Shown here: positions 53,401 to 64,000 of the stretch, in pieces
Numbering within the stretch: position 1 is the stretch's first letter
Layout: the number at the start of each line of letters is the position of its first letter
Assembly (NCBI GenBank): GCA_009823395.1
Contig: CM020514.1
Coordinates: forward strand, 14,587,466-14,651,465
From: Thamnaconus septentrionalis
Lineage: Eukaryota; Chordata; Actinopteri; Tetraodontiformes; Monacanthidae
DNA length: 64,000 bases
Direction of reading: 5' to 3'
Position numbers and translations under genes: made by a program
The notes under the pieces: model-generated
The model's input: the letters and a program-made list of their open reading frames with translations, nothing else
Told to the model about the DNA's origin: nothing
Database searches by the model: none

Positions 53401-56400
53401 CCAGGTAAGCAATATTGCACCGCTGCAAGCCATCCTCCGCTACAATACAAGTAATTTTTGTCGCTGTCGCAAAAACAAGGCAGAGCTTTTTTTGACACGA
53501 CTCCAATGCCGCCAGTTTCATTTCTGCACTTCCTGCTCGTGCAAGAAAACCACTCAAGTTTTTAAGGTTAACCGTCGATACAGCAGAGAGCACGCAAGGC
53601 CGGTGTTTTCTGCCACATTTGCTCGGGTGTCTTTTTGTCCTCCAGCGGGCAATGGACCAGCACATTAGCGATCAGGTGGGGTTTTCACTCCTCCAGTCAG
53701 TTTAATGGCGTATGGCACATAAAAGGGGGACGGGTGTGTACAGCAAGTAAACAAAATATCAAGTATCCTCGGGGAGTCTCAACATGGAGCCGCGCATCTT
53801 CGCTCATAGTGGCTGCTCGCTTTAGCTGTACTTTTATTCACTTGTCTTAAGTTGAACGGGCAGCCACCTTGGTCAAAAGTTTGAAACAGTCCCCACACAC
53901 CTCTTATAAAATACTTCAGTGTTTTTTGTTTTTTTTATCTGAGCATATTCATTTCACATCTTTCATTTTGCTGTTACCTGCTCCACAGAACTCCAGGCGT
54001 CTTACAGGCAATTGGAGAGAGGTAGCTATCCACGTCTGTGCCTGTGGGTGGGCTGTCGGCTCATCATGTGCCCACATGCGTCTGCCTTTTTATCTACTTT
54101 ATGGCAGAATTCCTTAACGACTGTTTGTTCTGTGCCTTTCAAAGGGTTATCTGCCGTTTTGTGTGCGTTTGTGTGAAGGCACGTGTACAGTGCCGCGCTT
54201 CAGCGATTTTTGTTCCCTCCTCCCTCCCGCCTGCTGAAACTAATTTCATATGTAATGCAGGTTAGGGTAAATGCCTTTTAACCGCATGTCAGTATGATTG
54301 ATGTTGCCGTGACTGGGCCATATGATGTATGTTTATTTAACAGCGCAGCTGGGGTCCTCTCTGGTCAGGGCAGGTCATTAGGGTCCCTCCGATTGCCTGC
54401 GTGCTTTAAAGCCAGGATTTTTCTCTTGGAATATGTTTGTTGCGTGTTATCAGCAAAGGAGCTGTGAAACGTCAGCTGGAATTTTATTGTGGGTCTCTAA
54501 TTAGGCTTTTTCTGCATAATGTGTCTGTCTGCCTATGGTAATGTAGCTCCTGGCCAATGCATCAAAGTCTGTCAGACTATTGATGATTTAATTTTATTTT
54601 GTGTATGTGTGTGTAAAGGCAGATCTTCCCTTTAAAAACTCGAGTGAGGCCTTTATTTAAGGAATTTCTATATATTTGCATACTTGAGTGTAGTGTGGAC
54701 TTTGAATTGTATGAGTTGATGTTTTAATGTGTATGTCATAATTTATGTACTTGTGCATAACAATACCAGTACCAGTGTGCTCAAAAGATGTGCGTCCCTT
54801 ACTTGAAAATGTTAGGATGTAGTCTGAAAACACTATTTACAGGACTGTTGAGTTATGGCGCTTGAATCTGTGCGCTCTTTTCTCAGAACCTGCGGGAAGC
54901 TCAGGTGTTCAGCCTCGTCGCCGAACGCCGGAGGAAGTTCCAGGAGATCATAAACCGCAGCAACACAGAGGCCGCCCAGGTCGTGCGGCCCAAGAGCTCG
55001 TCTACGCGCTGGGTGCCGCCCGGCACGCCGCCCCAGCTGGTGACGGAGATCCTGGAGATCCGCGAGAGCATGCTGTCGCTCCTCATCAAGCTCCACCAGA
55101 AGCTGTCCTCCAAGCAGAACTCGCTGTCGGAGACCTGGCTGGAGGACATGGACTCGAACCGTCACGCCCACGGGGACGGCATCACGGCCATCGAACGCAT
55201 CCTCACCAAGGCGGCCACGCGTAGCTGTCAAATCAAGCGCAGCATCCAGGACATTTGCGGGAAGGTCTGTCCTCCGGTCCCGCCAAAGAAGAACAGCCCC
55301 TCCGATAAAAAGACCATGGATAAAGAGGAGAGGTAACACAATAGTCACAGTTTTACAAAAAAATACAAAATTCACACGATAAAAAAGACAGATTTTACAC
55401 AAAAAACTATGAAGTTACCAAAGGTTGCCCTTTAGTCTGTTATGCAAATCTGTGCTGCCTATGATAAATGGGGAGAATTCCTTGTTGGGGGGGGAAGAAA
55501 AAAAAGTCTAGATTGCTGGTTTATGCTTTTCACCTCGCACTCGCCAACTTGTCTGCGTCCGCCCTCCCCTTCCCGCAGCTGTAATGATGATGGAGTGGCC
55601 CATAACCATTTAATAATTGTCTGTTTTGGGGTCGACTTCACCTCGTGCCCGGAGGTAAAAGGTAGAGCTCCCTGCCGGCCCGCGCAATCTCGCCCTGTTT
55701 CCAAGGCAACGGTCAGGTAGCAGCGCAGCCAGCGAGCACACAGAGGGAGCGGGAGACGGCCGCCCATTCCTCATGCTGCTTGTCAGCACCCTTGACACCA
55801 TCAGTGAAAATTATTGAGCTGTGACTCTCCTGTCAGCATTTGTTTATGTCCTCTTATTAGGGACTTAATTTACAGTCAGCTCTCATCCGTGGGAGTCTGC
55901 AGAGTGGGGCTTTATCCACCGTATTAGCTCCGTGATCGACATTTCGATCGCGCACGTCGCCGGCTTTGTTAGAAACAGGCGGCCGCGACACAAAAGAGTC
56001 CGTTACACATGCTGCGAAGCGGCATGCTTTTTTTCCTGCATACCTCCATTGATTTTTGTTTCTTTAAGCTACTGCAATGAAAATGTGATTTTTTTCCTAA
56101 ACTTGTCGGTGACATAAAAAAAGATTTTATCCAATGTTGTGCTTTTACTTGACTTTTGTTCTCCAATAACAGTCACTAGAAATTAAGAAAAATCTGTTTT
56201 GTAGTTGGTTGTATTACAAATGTGAGTTGCTGTACACATTGTGTATTTTATTTCTCTCAGACGTCAGAGAGCCAGGGAGAGACAGCAGAAGCTGCTGGCT
56301 GAATTCGCTTCCAGGCAAAAGAGTTTTATGGAAACGGCCATGGATGTTGGTAAGAAGCCAGCCTCTTTTTTTCCCTCATCTTTTTCTTTGTGTTATGCTT

Positions 56401-57384
56401 AAAACTCTAAATAAAGCATTATAAAACATAACCAAAGAGCCAAGACGGTGCTCTTCTGCAGTGCAATGTGAAAGACGGTGCTCAATAAAATCACCTAAAT
56501 TTCACGTATATCTCCTTTAAAAAAAAACACCTTAGGGTCAAAACCACTCTGCTAAGACCTGGTCGTAAATGTGAGGTATAAATCTACTATTATCAGCCAG
56601 CTGATCTGGACATTAAAGCTGTTAATCGTCTCGGCAGGACCAGCACGTGAGCTGCTGCACTCCAGCAGCATCTGCTTATTAAGTGGGGTTGTTTTGACAT
56701 TGACATTTAAGGGCTTGACAATAAAATGCACAGTGTATTGTTGTTTGAAAGACGGTTCGGTGCGGTCGTCCTTGAGAGGGGGAGAAAAAGTGCTGTCAGT
56801 GAAATAAACTCATCGCCGCTGTGTGCTTTCGCACGGGGGCAAGGTGACAGCGGTCCACGTCACTGCTGGTGGTCTCTGCAGGCCTGTTAGGACAAATTGA
56901 GAGGAGGGCGATCCTTGTGGGAATGTGGGTGGCTGCTGGCGGAGGGCATATAGGATCAAAACGCTTATAGCAGTGGTGGACTCCCAGGACCCACCCTGAC
57001 ACAGCATGGTTAGCAAATGAGTAATGGCTGCAGGGATCAGAAAGAGTATTCTGGCAGGACTTTATTCTGACCTTTCTATAGGTTGTTTATTTTTTTTGTG
57101 CTAAGCAGGAAATTTTAGTTGCTTTAATTCAAAAGCCAATGCTGGCTTTGCACTAAACGCCATCGCTTGTGGAATCGAAAACAGTTAAATGTCATCGAGG
57201 CAGCTCACTTTGCAGTAAATACAGTCCAAGAGAGTCGAACGCTATTATGAGCACACTTGTGAGTATATCGCCGTTGGTGTGCATTAATTCTAAACAACCA
57301 GTTATAGTAATTGAAAAATCCATAATTCCTGGAGCTTCTGGCAAAAGAATAGAAAACGATGGCAAATTTCTATACATTGTTTAG

Positions 57385-57462
<78 letters not shown>

Positions 57463-60400
57463 ACTTTTTATTTTGTACGTATCCAAGAGAAATAAAGTAG
57501 ATTTAAAATTCTCACTTTTAGTGGTCAACTATTTTAAGTATCTAAATGTTAAACTTTGACGGCTCAAATTTATTTAGGCTGTATTAATATAGTGTATTTT
57601 CCAAACCAAAAGATACAAAGGTATTTCTGAGTATTTGTTCAGCATTCTTTAAAAACACCTTCCCGCTGAAAGCCTGTTGTGCATATTCTTTGTTATTAAG
57701 GTAGCTTGTGTGACCTTGTTCCATCACTTTTTAAATTTGTGTGGGTTTTTTTCTTTCATTTTTCAAAAGAAAAACATGCTCACACCGTTGTTGCTCCGTG
57801 CAAGGGGTTGTTCCGGCCCTAATGGTGTATCACTGACATCTAATACATCCTTCATTTCCCCAGGAACACGGTGACCTCTCCTGAGATCATGTTTCCCCCA
57901 TAAAGCAATAAATCAATTTGCAGCCACAGCCTGACATTTACCCACAATATTTATTGCTAAAAAAAAAAATCAAACACAGTTCTTAACATTTAAAACTAAT
58001 TTCACCATCTTAATTAGCTCCTATCCTATGGCCAGTGATGCAGATGGAAGGCGTGTGACTGTGACCTTATTTAGATGGACACTATTTACGTTGTGTTGTT
58101 GCGACTGTGGTTTTGGGTGTATCTTTTTCTGAATTTTGATTTTTTTATCATCTCATCATGCCTCCCAGAATCCCCTGAAACCGAGGCAGCCATGGAGGTG
58201 GGAGCCACTGAAGTCGTGGAGTCTGAGGTTTTCTATGACTGCGTGATATGTGGCCAGAGTGGACCCTCCACAGAGGACAGGCCCATCGGCCTCGTGGTTC
58301 TCCTCCAAGCGTCCTCAGGTAACTCGCTCCATCTCCCAGAATTCCCACATTCACACACACTATTTTTGCAATGTTGGTTGTTCAAAGCTTGTCACTACGG
58401 CAACTTAAATATACATCCGGATGGTCTATTCTCATAATGCCTTGTGATTGGCAGTGCTGGGACACCGCTGCAAAAGTGAAGAAGCCAAAAAGCTCCCGAC
58501 TAGTGATGAAGAACATATCTACGCTGCTGACACGTGTGGAGTTGCGAATGACCTCAGGCTCACCCTCATGCAGAGGTTCTTCAAAGACGTACGTGTTTAA
58601 AAAAAAAAATCACAACTATCAACGCAATAGACACAATCAAATAAAACTCTCAAAGGGTTTTTGGCCGTCAAAAGCTGCTGCTTTAAAGTGCCTCAATATT
58701 TGATTTTAGTTGTAGTTTGATGTGTTCATACACAAATATATATATATATAATATATATATATAAAAAACTGGTAATGGAAACACCCAAACTTCAAAAGAC
58801 CTCTCAAATATGGCTAAAAGGTTTTGACGCTCTCATGAGGTTGTTTTTCAGACGTATCGATAGAGGTATATGGCAAAAGTGTAATGGAAACATTTTTTTC
58901 GTACGTGTCACGTGACCAGTTAACTTCAAGTGAAAATGCAAAATGTTTTGTACCTCCATCCTCCTCAAAGTGGGATCTTGCAGGACGAGATTTTATGAGA
59001 ATTACGCCCTATGCACTTCACACCATTCAATGGAAACCCCTGCAGATCGCAGTTGTAGTTTGTCGAAATTTTCGAAGTATTGCTTCTATTTTGCGAAAAA
59101 CTTTCATGGAGACGCAGCAAGTCAAAGCTCTTAAGATGCTGTTTGCCTTCAGCCGTGTTTGCATTCTGTAATTCGCCAACGTGTCTCTCTTGTAAATGCT
59201 GCAGAGCTCCTGTCTGCAGTCTGTGTCTATAGGCTGGGATGGAGGCGTCTATGTCCAGACCTGTGGACACACTCTGCATGTGGACTGCCACAAGTCGTAC
59301 ATGGAATCTCTGAGGGTAAACTGAAATGAAGAAATCAGTCTTTATCTCAGAACAGCAGAAAATGTTGGCATTCATGTTTTGTTTTGTTTTCCCACTCAGA
59401 ACGACCAGGTCCTCCAAGGGTTTTCTGTCGACAAAGGCGAGTTCACGTGCCCGCTCTGTCGACAGTTTGCCAACAGCGTCCTCCCCTGTCGCCCGGGGCG
59501 GGACGTGGAAGCGGGGGCATGGCACGCGCCCACCAACAAGAAGATGTGTCTGCTGGTGAAGGAGGTGGAGGACCTGCAAGAGAGAATAGGACGTTTCCCG
59601 GTAAGGCATCAGACTCAGCATGATTCAAGTAACGTCTCCACTGTGGGTGTTGCCTCACACAATATAGCATCTAATGCCAGTGTTGCCTTTTTCTGTCCAT
59701 TAGATTCTCCTCATAAAAGTCCATTCTTAATTAATTTTTTTCAGACGGAAACCAACTTGAGCAAAGAGATGGAATTTGTCACTAAAGACATCAAGAACAC
59801 AACCAAGAAGAAATACAGGGACTACGGCAAGAACCCTGGATCTCCTGACAATGACTTCCTGTTCATGTACTCTGTGGCCAGGTGAGGATCTCGTCACACT
59901 GAAGAGCTGTGCTCTTTTCATTTTTATATGTGTTATATTGTATTAAATATTATACATATATATATTATAATATTAGGATATTATAAGTCTGCTAAAGCTC
60001 ACAGATCTACAATTTGTTCAAAATTCAAGCAAGCTGTGAAACCTTAGTGCTGGTCAGAACTGTCACTGCCTTCTTCACCTCATGTCACACACCTGCATTC
60101 ACCACCCACCACTGAGGCCACTCGTGTTTTTTTGAGTTAACCACTGAAGGTTGACGTTCTGCAAAGACATCGTCCTTGCACAGAGTGAGAGTCTCGCTCG
60201 GTTTGTATTTTGCCCTGGAGAGGCACTTTGAGATGGAAGTAAAATCCAATACCGGAGTGCAGAGTGCTTGCGTTAAATGTATGGATTGCTTTGCTTTTTC
60301 TTTTCATATCTGTCCAGAGGGCTGTGCAAGCTTTTGTTGATTTGTTTTTTTCCCCCCAACCTGTCATTCTGCTGCTGCACTGGTCCTGGAAGTGTCGCCA

Positions 60401-62242
60401 GGCAGGCAGGCGGCCGCTGTTTGAAGGCAACATAAGCAGATTTGTCACTTTCAGCCACTTTAAAGTGGTGTTGGCTCTCGGTTGATCTTGACTTATTGGA
60501 ACTGCCTGAGTATTGATTTGTTTCAAATTCCCTGGCTTAACTTTTGGACTGCAGGGGTCCAAGTACTGACTTCTGCAGTTCATTTAAATGATGATGTCAT
60601 GGAACATGTGTATCTCATATTTAAAAACCTTTATTTTGTCAATTTAGGAATCTAGGCTATGCATCCTGGTTGTTCTTCCCTTTTTATTGCATTCTTGGGA
60701 AAGAGCACATGGAAAGCAGAGCAATGTTCCTTTTCCCTTTTCCAGAATTGGAAACTGCTTCGTCAGCTCCTCAACTCAAACATGACGGAAACTACCTTTG
60801 AGAATAGGACACAGTTCTTTATCAGGTATTTGTATCGTCACCGCAGGCCTGTCAGAGTTTAGAAAGTGTCTTTGAGTGTAACTCAGCCGCTGCCCTTCAT
60901 GTCGTGTGTCCATGCGGACCTCTTGCCCACCGGGCGCCGCCGCTCCCTATGCCCTCCACCATGATCACAAAGATCCCCCGAGTGTGTCTGGGCGCCTGTT
61001 GGCTCTCTGAAGTTCAATGAACAGCGCAAATTGCCTGAGGAGTGGAAAATTCCTTTGTCACAGGGACACTCTTATCAGCAAAAGCCAGATGGAGCTCCGT
61101 CGTGGCTGCATTATCTATGTGAAATTGCTTTTTCTCCCAGGAAACCTCAGGATTTTCCCCATCTGCCCGGCCCATAGAGAGAAGTGGCCGGTCCCCAGAT
61201 GAAAACAGGCCCACATTGTCCTCATTGTAGTAATAATTATCTCTCAACTCAATCGATGTAGTTTCACAGAGGGTTTTTTTTGTACAGTTTGTTACTGCCT
61301 TGCTATGTAAGGATTAAAATTCGGGGGTGAAGTGTGTTTGCATATGCATGGGAACATTCACAGTTGGGATTATGCATACACTGTGTGGGAAACAGCATTT
61401 ATGCTAATGCTTCAGCCTGTGCAGAATCAGTCTCGGAAGGCTGTCATTTATTTGATACGGTGCTGCTGCTGCTGCTGCTGCTGCTGCTGTGCTGCTGCAA
61501 AACAGACACACTGGAAAAGCAGATGGATTGACTTTGCACCATCTTTCATCTTCACTAATCAAACCAGCAAGAACAGGCAGCCATAACCGGGAAGCTGAAT
61601 ACGATAACACTCATCTGTTTGTGCCAGTACACCCTGCCACGCTCTTGCCTGCTCCTGCTGGCAAAACACGCACGCGTTCTATTGTGCAACGGTTCAAAGA
61701 AGTTCTGCAACAGAATCATGCCATGTATGACGAATCCGTGATGTTTTTTTTCTACTCCTCTACTACAGGGTGATCAAATTTAAACGACCTGCCTTCTGAC
61801 AGAATAGCACGTGCAAAAGATGCACTTTCATTTAAGAAAGGAAAAAATAAAAAACAGTATGATCTCAAGTTAATAGTACATTGTACCCGGTCACCAAAGC
61901 TAGCTAGTGAGCACAAACCTGAAAACCACCTTCATCATGGAACCGCAGATCAATAGCATCTCATGATTTATTATAATTTATATTGTGTACATTACTTTTA
62001 TTTTTTCCTATTGAAATGTACATAAGAAAAGACCTTTTTAATTAAACATTTCCATGTCCGTTTCCAAGAAATGCCTACTTGTCCTGCTGAAGCTGTGGAT
62101 TTGTAATTTGCTCTCATTGTGACGCAAGCTCTGTCTGTCTGTCTGTCTTTCCTCAGGACAAACCTGGAGCTGGAACTTGTCCATCGGGGTGGAAACTTGT
62201 GCTCTGGAGGTGCAAGTGCAGCAGCCAAACGCTCGTGTCTCA
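44455..62242 (+). CDS. ubr3: E3 ubiquitin-protein ligase UBR3, 5' and central part (3' end outside window)
   Basis: Large UBR-box ubiquitin ligase. Exons: 44455-44888, 45919-46058, 46281-46433, 46629-46784, 46916-46956, 47156-47222, 47310-47440, 47713-47941, 48271-48450, 49112-49245, 49545-49631, 49711-49776, 49869-49958, 50054-50182, 50259-50311, 50408-50541, 50990-51075, 51161-51302, 51709-51805, 52808-52949, 53046-53150, 53234-53404, 54887-55332, 56261-56349, 58169-58318, 58455-58588, 59205-59315, 59400-59600, 59745-59881, 62157-62242; 1440 codons in continuous phase, of about 1888 in human. The UBR box (about residues 82-152) carries [16 protein letters not shown] and CDCGD. A split RING-H2 has its Cys/His ligands in CVICG (about 1192), [10 protein letters not shown] (about 1283) and CPLC (about 1318). 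The start is ATGATG at 44455/44458; the Gly/Ala-rich human N terminus is shorter here. Intron 51076-51160 looks U12-type. The next exon is not found before 64000. Confidence 0.97.
44889..45918 (+). other. ubr3 intron 1
   Basis: About 1 kb, AT-rich, containing the Tc1-like inverted-repeat remnant annotated at 45389-45725. No other feature. Confidence 0.6.
45389..45725. mobile_element. Degenerate short transposon with inverted-repeat halves (Tc1/mariner-like MITE)
   Basis: The two halves are inverted copies: CTGAAGACATCA (45461-45472) pairs with TGATGCCTTCAG (45623-45634), 11/12, and similarity continues outward and inward. The right end reads GGGTGTGTCCAAACG followed by TTTGACTAGTG, which resembles the terminal sequence of a very common teleost repeat. 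It carries no coding capacity. The family name is from memory; the inverted structure is seen directly. Confidence 0.55.
49306..49458. mobile_element. Candidate MITE with imperfect terminal inverted repeats
   Basis: TGCATTCACCCCAAATA (49306-49322) and TTTTTGGTGCGAATGCA (49442-49458) are inverted repeats matching 14/17, bounding about 150 bp within a ubr3 intron (49246-49544). No target-site duplication is obvious. Non-coding. Confidence 0.35.
51076..51160 (+). other. Probable U12-type (minor spliceosome) intron of ubr3
   Basis: 85-nt intron with donor GTATCCTTCC, close to the U12 donor consensus GTATCCTTT, and TTCCTCAAT (51138-51146), one mismatch from the U12 branch-point consensus TTCCTTRAY. 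The branch A is 15 nt from the acceptor. Other ubr3 donors read here do not have this pattern. Confidence 0.7.
51588..51600 (+). promoter_or_regulatory. CTCF-like motif in a ubr3 intron
   Basis: CCACTAGGGGGCA matches the CTCF core consensus CCASYAGRKGGCR at every position. Located in the intron between exons 51161-51302 and 51709-51805. Occupancy is unknown. Confidence 0.45.
53405..54886 (+). other. ubr3 intron between exons 22 and 23
   Basis: About 1.5 kb. Apart from the candidate microexon at 53646-53675 I see nothing recognisable; the open frames lack domain features. Confidence 0.5.
53646..53675 (+). CDS. ubr3: Candidate 30-nt in-frame alternative microexon of ubr3
   Basis: Preceded by a strong pyrimidine tract and CCTCCAG, followed by GTGGGG, in the 1.5-kb intron between exons 53234-53404 and 54887-55332. 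Both of those flank at phase 0. The segment encodes [10 protein letters not shown] with no stop, so inclusion would insert ten residues between EASSYGQ and [10 protein letters not shown] short exon with open frame and both splice sites could still arise by chance. Confidence 0.4.
55697..55710 (+). promoter_or_regulatory. X-box-like (RFX) motif inside ubr3 intron
   Basis: GTTTCCAAGGCAAC matches 13/14 of the X-box consensus RYYNYYWTRRNRAC and has a perfect second half-site. It is intronic, so a distal element at most. Confidence 0.35.
57391..57458. repeat. (TA)34 tract
   Basis: Sixty-eight bases of alternating TA in a ubr3 intron, expected to be length-variable and prone to cruciform formation. 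Confidence 0.97.
58771..59120. mobile_element. Possible degenerate dispersed repeat
   Basis: A ubr3 intron segment with recurring AATGGAAAC words (58774-58782, 58883-58891 and 59029-59037) and TTTTGCGAAAAAC, which resemble short non-autonomous elements common in fish. No clear terminal repeats. Weak call. Confidence 0.25.
59882..62156 (+). other. ubr3 intron before exon 62157-62242
   Basis: About 2.3 kb of non-coding sequence, holding the CTG-type repeat at 61461-61498. Nothing else is recognised. Confidence 0.5.
61461..61498. repeat. Intronic (TGC)9-TG-(TGC)3 triplet repeat
   Basis: A CTG/CAG-class triplet tract interrupted by loss of one base after nine units, in a ubr3 intron on the sense strand. 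Confidence 0.95.
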
Positions 62243-64000
62243 GTGAGTACTAAAAGGCATTTTCTAATGTTTCCTGTGCAATTTCCTCATTCAATTATTT
62301 CTACCACACACAAGCTGAAGACACAGAAGGCACAATGTCCTGATACTATTTGGTTAATGAAACCATTTTGATAGGATACTAATTTTCTTACGTCCTTCTT
62401 ATCCGTTTTATTTTTTGTTTAAATTTGCTCACTAGTGCACTGTGGGTGGTTGGGTGGGTGCATGACCACTGTGAGCACTTGCGCTGCTCTGCGTCATTGA
62501 TTGTATGTCACACTTGCTCTGCTCTATTCATTTTGGCAATTACCGGGACTTGTGCGGCTGCAGGTGCCTGGAAATAATTTCCCTTTTTGGCCTTTTGAGT
62601 AATAAAGTGTTCAGCCTGAGATCAAACCCACCGCTGAATCACTGAAAGAAGGGGGAGGGGGCGAAAAGGAGGTCGATTGACAATTTGAGGCGCGGCAGAC
62701 AGTGCAGCAGGTGAGCTCTTGAGAACACTCTGGGTGAGCGACGCAGATAAATGGGTCAAGTGGCGTTGCACTTGATTCTGGGTGAGTGAGTGAGTGTGGT
62801 TTGAGACTGGGAGTCCAGCTTGACCTCAGAGGAAACCCTGAACATTTAGCAGTATCTGGATTTTTATTTTTTTAATGGTAGTGATATTAATTGATTAATT
62901 ATTTTATTCATTTGTTGTTGCTGTGTTTGTTGGGTTCAGTGCTCCCTGTGTTTTTTTCTGCAAGAGATGTGACACAATTAAAATTGTTTTTTGAAAGGGG
63001 GTTTGTTGCATTATTTGTAATGTAATCAATTCTCAGGAAAAGATCAGTCGCTAACAGAGCTTTTTCTGCATCTTTCATTTATTTGTTTGATGCAAAGAAA
63101 TGGTGCAAAGAGTTTTTGTAGTCAAAGCTCGAATATTTTTATTTGTTAACCAAAACCATCAATGCATTTTCCAGTTTTAATGAAGACAGTCACTGAAAAT
63201 CAGATCATGAATGTCAGAAGTCTCCTTCCCGTCTCAGCTCTTTTTGTGCAGTTGTTTCGGGTGACGTGGATTCTGCTGCTGAAGCAGGACATTTTGAAGT
63301 GGAAGAATAGCAGCAATTTCTTTTCAGATAGCCTAACGTACCCTTTTCAGAAAGCTGTATAATGGGGTGTGACACCAGCCGCCCTCATGCGGCTCATCCA
63401 AGGACAGAACAACCACTGTCAGACGTTGTGCGCGAGCTTCACGTTAAATCTTCCTCATCTGTATATTTTTAAATTTCATGACTTGAGCACATTGTGGAAC
63501 AGACGGCAGGCCTGAATTTTCTTTTTTAACCTCACCACTGGCTCTGCACTTCTTTCCCTCCTTTGCTCGGCTGAGAGGAAAGAGGAACCAGGCTGCAGAA
63601 ATGAAATGGGGCCAACTTTCTCTTTGCCGTGTGTCCGTTCACCACTGGAGGGCAGTATTGCTCCAAGTATTGACAGTGTCCAGTCGACCATTCACACCTA
63701 ATGGTTTGAAGCAATTTGCTGCATTACGGCCTCTCATTTGTCTTAAAACAAAACAAGAAGAAGGTGTTGGTTTCTCTTTGAAACATAAAGGAGGTTTCAG
63801 AAGCTGTTGGAAGAGTGCCACTAATTTAAAAGGTGGCATTGGTTTTGAAATGTGCTTCATCTGCAACACAGTTACATATCCATGACTTAGAATTTGGTCT
63901 TGGTAAATTGTTCGTGTTTTTTGCTGCAAAGACATAATAAATAAAATAGAGCCTTCCAATTTACTAACATAAGAGGGCAATGTAGCTGCATTAATGCTTT
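62243..64000 (+). other. ubr3 intron extending beyond the window
   Basis: After exon 62157-62242 (phase 1, donor GTGAGT) no continuation of the protein is found up to the window end, so the next exon lies beyond 64000. A CTCF-like motif is at 63642-63655. Confidence 0.6.

Larger units (their letters stand above)
55333..58168 (+). other. ubr3 introns 23 and 24
   Basis: Two long introns flanking exon 56261-56349. The first contains mixed GC/AT non-coding sequence with an X-box-like motif at 55697-55710. The second contains a (TA)34 tract and non-repetitive sequence around 56570-57010. No extra exon is supported. Confidence 0.5.

Noticed and set aside
54833..55402. 189-codon minus-strand open frame
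   Set aside because: Antisense shadow of the GC-rich ubr3 exon 54887-55332.

Overview
The window is nuclear DNA from a bony fish, almost certainly a teleost. Multi-exon genes with short GT-AG introns, long (GT)n and (TA)n tracts and remnants of small DNA transposons fill it. Eleven protein-coding genes can be read exon by exon with consistent reading phase across every junction, and nine of them occur in the same order as on human chromosome 2q31: BBS5, KLHL41, FASTKD1, PPIG, CFAP210 (CCDC173), KLHL23, SSB, METTL5 and UBR3. There is no bacterial, viral or CRISPR-like content, and I found no undescribed multi-gene system. The value here is a clean gene map plus splicing, protein-architecture and regulatory details.

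Layout. 8-4309 (+): the 3' part of a collagen XXVIII-type gene (collagen exons, second vWA domain, acidic/Ser-rich linker, Kunitz domain). 5136-7813 (+): bbs5. 8673-11007 (+): klhl41. 11909-15638 (-): fastkd1. 17408-20856 (+): ppig. 22201-25498 (-): cfap210. 27353-33264 (+): phgdh, which is not in this place in mammals; PHOSPHO2, expected between CFAP210 and KLHL23, is not seen. 35247-37456 (+): klhl23. 39171-42119 (+): ssb (La). 42228-43767 (-): mettl5. 44455 to beyond the window (+): ubr3, 30 exons present, the 3' end missing.

Gene relations. Three pairs are head to head (fastkd1/ppig, cfap210/phgdh, mettl5/ubr3) and three are tail to tail (klhl41/fastkd1, ppig/cfap210, ssb/mettl5). The ssb and mettl5 stop codons are only 108 bp apart, so their 3' UTRs probably overlap. 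The genes do not form one pathway. They are cilium genes (bbs5, cfap210), a muscle BTB-kelch gene (klhl41), a mitochondrial RNA factor (fastkd1), nuclear RNA and rRNA factors (ppig, ssb, mettl5), a serine-synthesis enzyme (phgdh) and a ubiquitin ligase (ubr3).

Main points for a second look: a probable U12-type intron in ubr3 (51076-51160); three GC-AG introns (cfap210, phgdh, ssb); a candidate 30-nt in-frame microexon in ubr3 (53646-53675); a helix interruption recurring every 23 residues in the collagen; X-box-like motifs upstream of bbs5 and cfap210; and an RGG-rich tail on La. Coordinates are hand-derived from splice sites and reading phase. Family assignments rest on protein features and remembered orthologues, not on a search.
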